From positions 1 through 64,000 of the forward strand of contig NZ_NESM01000004.1 in assembly GCF_002778285.1 (NCBI RefSeq): a DNA stretch of 64,000 nt, read 5' to 3'. The stretch comes from Limnohabitans sp. 15K (GTDB lineage Bacteria; Pseudomonadota; Gammaproteobacteria; Burkholderiales; Burkholderiaceae_C). Of this stretch, positions 62,119 through 64,000 are shown piece after piece. The position numbers and the translations under genes were made by a program. Each line of letters starts with the position of its first letter. Position 1 is the stretch's first letter. Below the pieces are notes generated by a model. That model searched no databases. It was not told where the DNA came from and saw only the letters and a program-made list of their open reading frames with translations.

Positions 62119-64000
62119 TTAAGGGGCGGGCGTGTCAGATCTCTGACGCGCTGGGGGCAAGCCTGCTTTTCGGCGCAGCCACTGGGCCAAATCGTCCATA
62201 TAGCAATACACCACGGGCACCACCACCAAAGTCAACAGCGACGAGGTGATGACCCCGCCGATCACGGCCTGACCCATGGGGGCGCGTTGCTCTGAGCCTT
62301 CGGTCAAGGCAAAAGCCAGCGGCACCATGCCAAAAATCATGGCCAAGGTGGTCATCAAAATGGGGCGCAGGCGCACTTTGGCAGCCATCAACAAGGCTTC
62401 ATTGCGGCCCATGCCCGCGATGCGGCGGCCATCGGCGTCGGTGTGGTCTTCACGGGCTCGAATGGCAAAGTCCACCAACAAAATCGCATTTTTGGTGACC
62501 AAACCCATGAGCATGATCACGCCAATGACGGAAAACATCGACAAGGTGGAACGGAACGCCATCAGTGCCAGCACCACGCCAATCAGCGTCAAGGGCAGGG
62601 CGGTCATCAAGGCCAGCGGTTGCAAAAAGCTTTTGAACTGGCTGGCCAAAATCATGTAAATGAAGATCACGGCCATGGCCAAGGCCGTGACCGCGTAGCC
62701 AAAGGATTCGGCCATGTTCTTGGTAGAACCCCCAAACTGGTAACGGTAGCCAGGTGGCAGGTTCACACCCTCCATGATTTTGCGGACGTCGGCAGACACT
62801 TCGCCCGCAGCGCGGCCGTAGGTGTTGGCGTTGATGGCGACTTCGCGGGTCAAGTCGCGCCGGTTGATTTGGTTGGAGCCTGTGGACTCGGTGATTTTCG
62901 CCACCTGGCCCAAGCGAACCACACGCGGGTTGCCGTCAGGTCCGTTGCCCATGACAAAGGGCAAACGGTCCAAGTCCTGGGTGGCGTTGCGACTTTCGGG
63001 GGACAAGCGGACAATCACATCGTAGGTTTGGTCATCCGGGGCGCGCCAGTTGCCCACTGTTTGGCCGGCCACCAAGGTGCGCAAAGGTCCTGCAATCTGG
63101 CCGGTGCCCAGCCCCAAATCTGCAGCAGAGTCGCGCAAAAGTTCAACGCGCAGTGTGGGTTTGTTGGCTTTGACGCTGGAGTCCAAATCCACCAAACCTG
63201 GGATGTTGCGCACCTTTTCCATCACCTCCAATGCCAATCGTTCCAATTCGCGTTGGTCGGGGCCTTGCAATGAGAACTCCACCTGTTTGTTGCCGCCCAC
63301 CGAGTCCAGCAGGCCGACGTGGGTGACGGTGATGCCCGGCACTTGGCTCAGGCGTTGGCGCAAGACGCCAGACATCTCGTCTACGTTGCGTTGGCGGTCT
63401 TTGCGGTCCACCAAGCGGATGTAAACGCTGGTGTTGTTTTTGCCCAGAGCGCTGCCTGTGTTGAGGGTGGCCAAGGTGTAGCGCACTTCGGGCAACTCGC
63501 GAATGATGGCTTGTACCTGCCTGGCTTTGGCTTCGGTGGCCTCCAAGGAACTGCCCACAGGGGTTTGAAAGCTGACGGTGGTTTCCGAGAAGTCAGCTTT
63601 GGGCACAAATTCGGTGCCCACAAAACGCAGCATCACGATGCTCAAAGCAAAAATGGCCACGGCCAGCAGCACTGTTTTGCGTTTGTGCACGAGAGACCAT
63701 GCCAATATCTTCTGATACCCATCGGCCAGTTGGTCGGTTCCGCGGTCAAACCAACCCGTTACCCGGCCAATGGTTTTGTCGTAGAAAGTCACTGGGGCAT
63801 GTTGTTTGCCATGCTTGTCGATACTCGGGTCATGCCAGATGCTGGACAGCATCGGGTCGAGCGTGAAGCTGACAAACATCGAGATCATGACCGCCGCCAC
63901 GATGGTGATGCCGAACTCGTGGAAGAACTTGCCGATGATGCCTTCCATGAAGCCAATGGGCAAAAACACCGCCACGATGGACAGGGTGGTGGCCAGCACC
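62119..64000 (-). CDS. RND multidrug efflux pump, C-terminal part (gene runs off the window)
   Basis: About 626 residues of an HAE1-type RND permease are visible: MLATTLSIVAVFLPIGFMEG near the end of the first half, then LPPGYRYQFGGSTKNM, the second transmembrane block with MALGIMLMGLVTKNAILLVDFA-like IMLMGLVTKNAILLVDFA and a final RLRPILMTTLAMIFGM. This branch (MdtB/AcrD-like) exports drugs by proton antiport with an adaptor and TolC. The N-terminal half lies beyond the right edge. It is followed by pcm after 41 bases, and a tolC gene is nearby on the same strand, suggesting one export system. Confidence 0.93.
   Translation of the reverse strand, partial: VLATTLSIVAVFLPIGFMEGIIGKFFHEFGITIVAAVMISMFVSFTLDPMLSSIWHDPSIDKHGKQHAPVTFYDKTIGRVTGWFDRGTDQLADGYQKILAWSLVHKRKTVLLAVAIFALSIVMLRFVGTEFVPKADFSETTVSFQTPVGSSLEATEAKARQVQAIIRELPEVRYTLATLNTGSALGKNNTSVYIRLVDRKDRQRNVDEMSGVLRQRLSQVPGITVTHVGLLDSVGGNKQVEFSLQGPDQRELERLALEVMEKVRNIPGLVDLDSSVKANKPTLRVELLRDSAADLGLGTGQIAGPLRTLVAGQTVGNWRAPDDQTYDVIVRLSPESRNATQDLDRLPFVMGNGPDGNPRVVRLGQVAKITESTGSNQINRRDLTREVAINANTYGRAAGEVSADVRKIMEGVNLPPGYRYQFGGSTKNMAESFGYAVTALAMAVIFIYMILASQFKSFLQPLALMTALPLTLIGVVLALMAFRSTLSMFSVIGVIMLMGLVTKNAILLVDFAIRAREDHTDADGRRIAGMGRNEALLMAAKVRLRPILMTTLAMIFGMVPLAFALTEGSEQRAPMGQAVIGGVITSSLLTLVVVPVVYCYMDDLAQWLRRKAGLPPARQRSDTPAP

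Overview
The window looks like a chromosomal segment of a betaproteobacterium of the order Burkholderiales, most probably Comamonadaceae. The gene order folC, SPOR protein, cvpA, purF, metZ is the usual one in that group, and the proteins (argG long form, YajQ, MurB, PpnP, WaaA, Pcm, TolC) read like their betaproteobacterial versions. This is inferred from protein resemblance only; no search was run.

Bases 1 to about 24.7 kb are an accessory region built mostly of metal-handling genes. It opens with a terminator and a 3' remnant of umuC, then ynfA, a yybP-ykoY-type manganese riboswitch before an UPF0016 Mn exporter (mneA), and a Fur-box-preceded cupredoxin plus FTR1 iron permease pair. A lead/cadmium operon follows: divergent MerR-type regulator, P1B ATPase pbrA, a PAP2-LspA fusion (pbrBC) and a small coupled ORF. 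Next are a truncated MerP-like protein with a GDCCVxC protein, a cusCBA copper/silver efflux system, and a second copper group (TolC-type lipoprotein, multicopper oxidase, cupredoxin, DUF411 protein, CusF chaperone). An intact IS3-family element (20262-21489) separates this from a type I Thoeris antiphage operon with two TIR-like sensors (thsB1, thsB2) and a SIR2-SLOG effector (thsA). ThsB2 carries an unusual Cys/His plus glycine-rich N-terminal module and an internal start codon.

From 24.8 to 44.2 kb the region is core-like: an OsmC-YcaO fusion with an excisionase-type/receiver regulator, a CoA ligase-LLM oxidoreductase-short MetE-2OG oxygenase run, yajQ/murB, argG, ppnP, a glycine-zipper protein, an ArsC-like protein, and the folC-purF-metZ-gltX block. 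Three tRNA genes (Ala-GGC, Glu-TTC, Asp-GTC) follow gltX. Immediately downstream of tRNA-Asp lies a small decayed island (44.7-47.0 kb) with a DNA-binding-domain fragment, an AbiE-type toxin-antitoxin pair with a palindromic putative operator, and a mutated tyrosine-recombinase tail.

The last part (47-64 kb) holds a chemoreceptor, metK preceded by a strong promoter and a SAM-II/SAM-V-like aptamer candidate, slyX, an RlmN paralogue, an alkylation-repair operon (ada-alkA, ogt, EamA), a lipopolysaccharide sugar group (manB-like, glycosyltransferase, waaA, galE), and a tolC-rhodanese-pcm group beside an RND efflux pump that runs off the window. The observations I rate highest are the Thoeris operon with its extended ThsB2, the metK leader RNA, and the pairing of a short MetE-like enzyme with an oxygenase.
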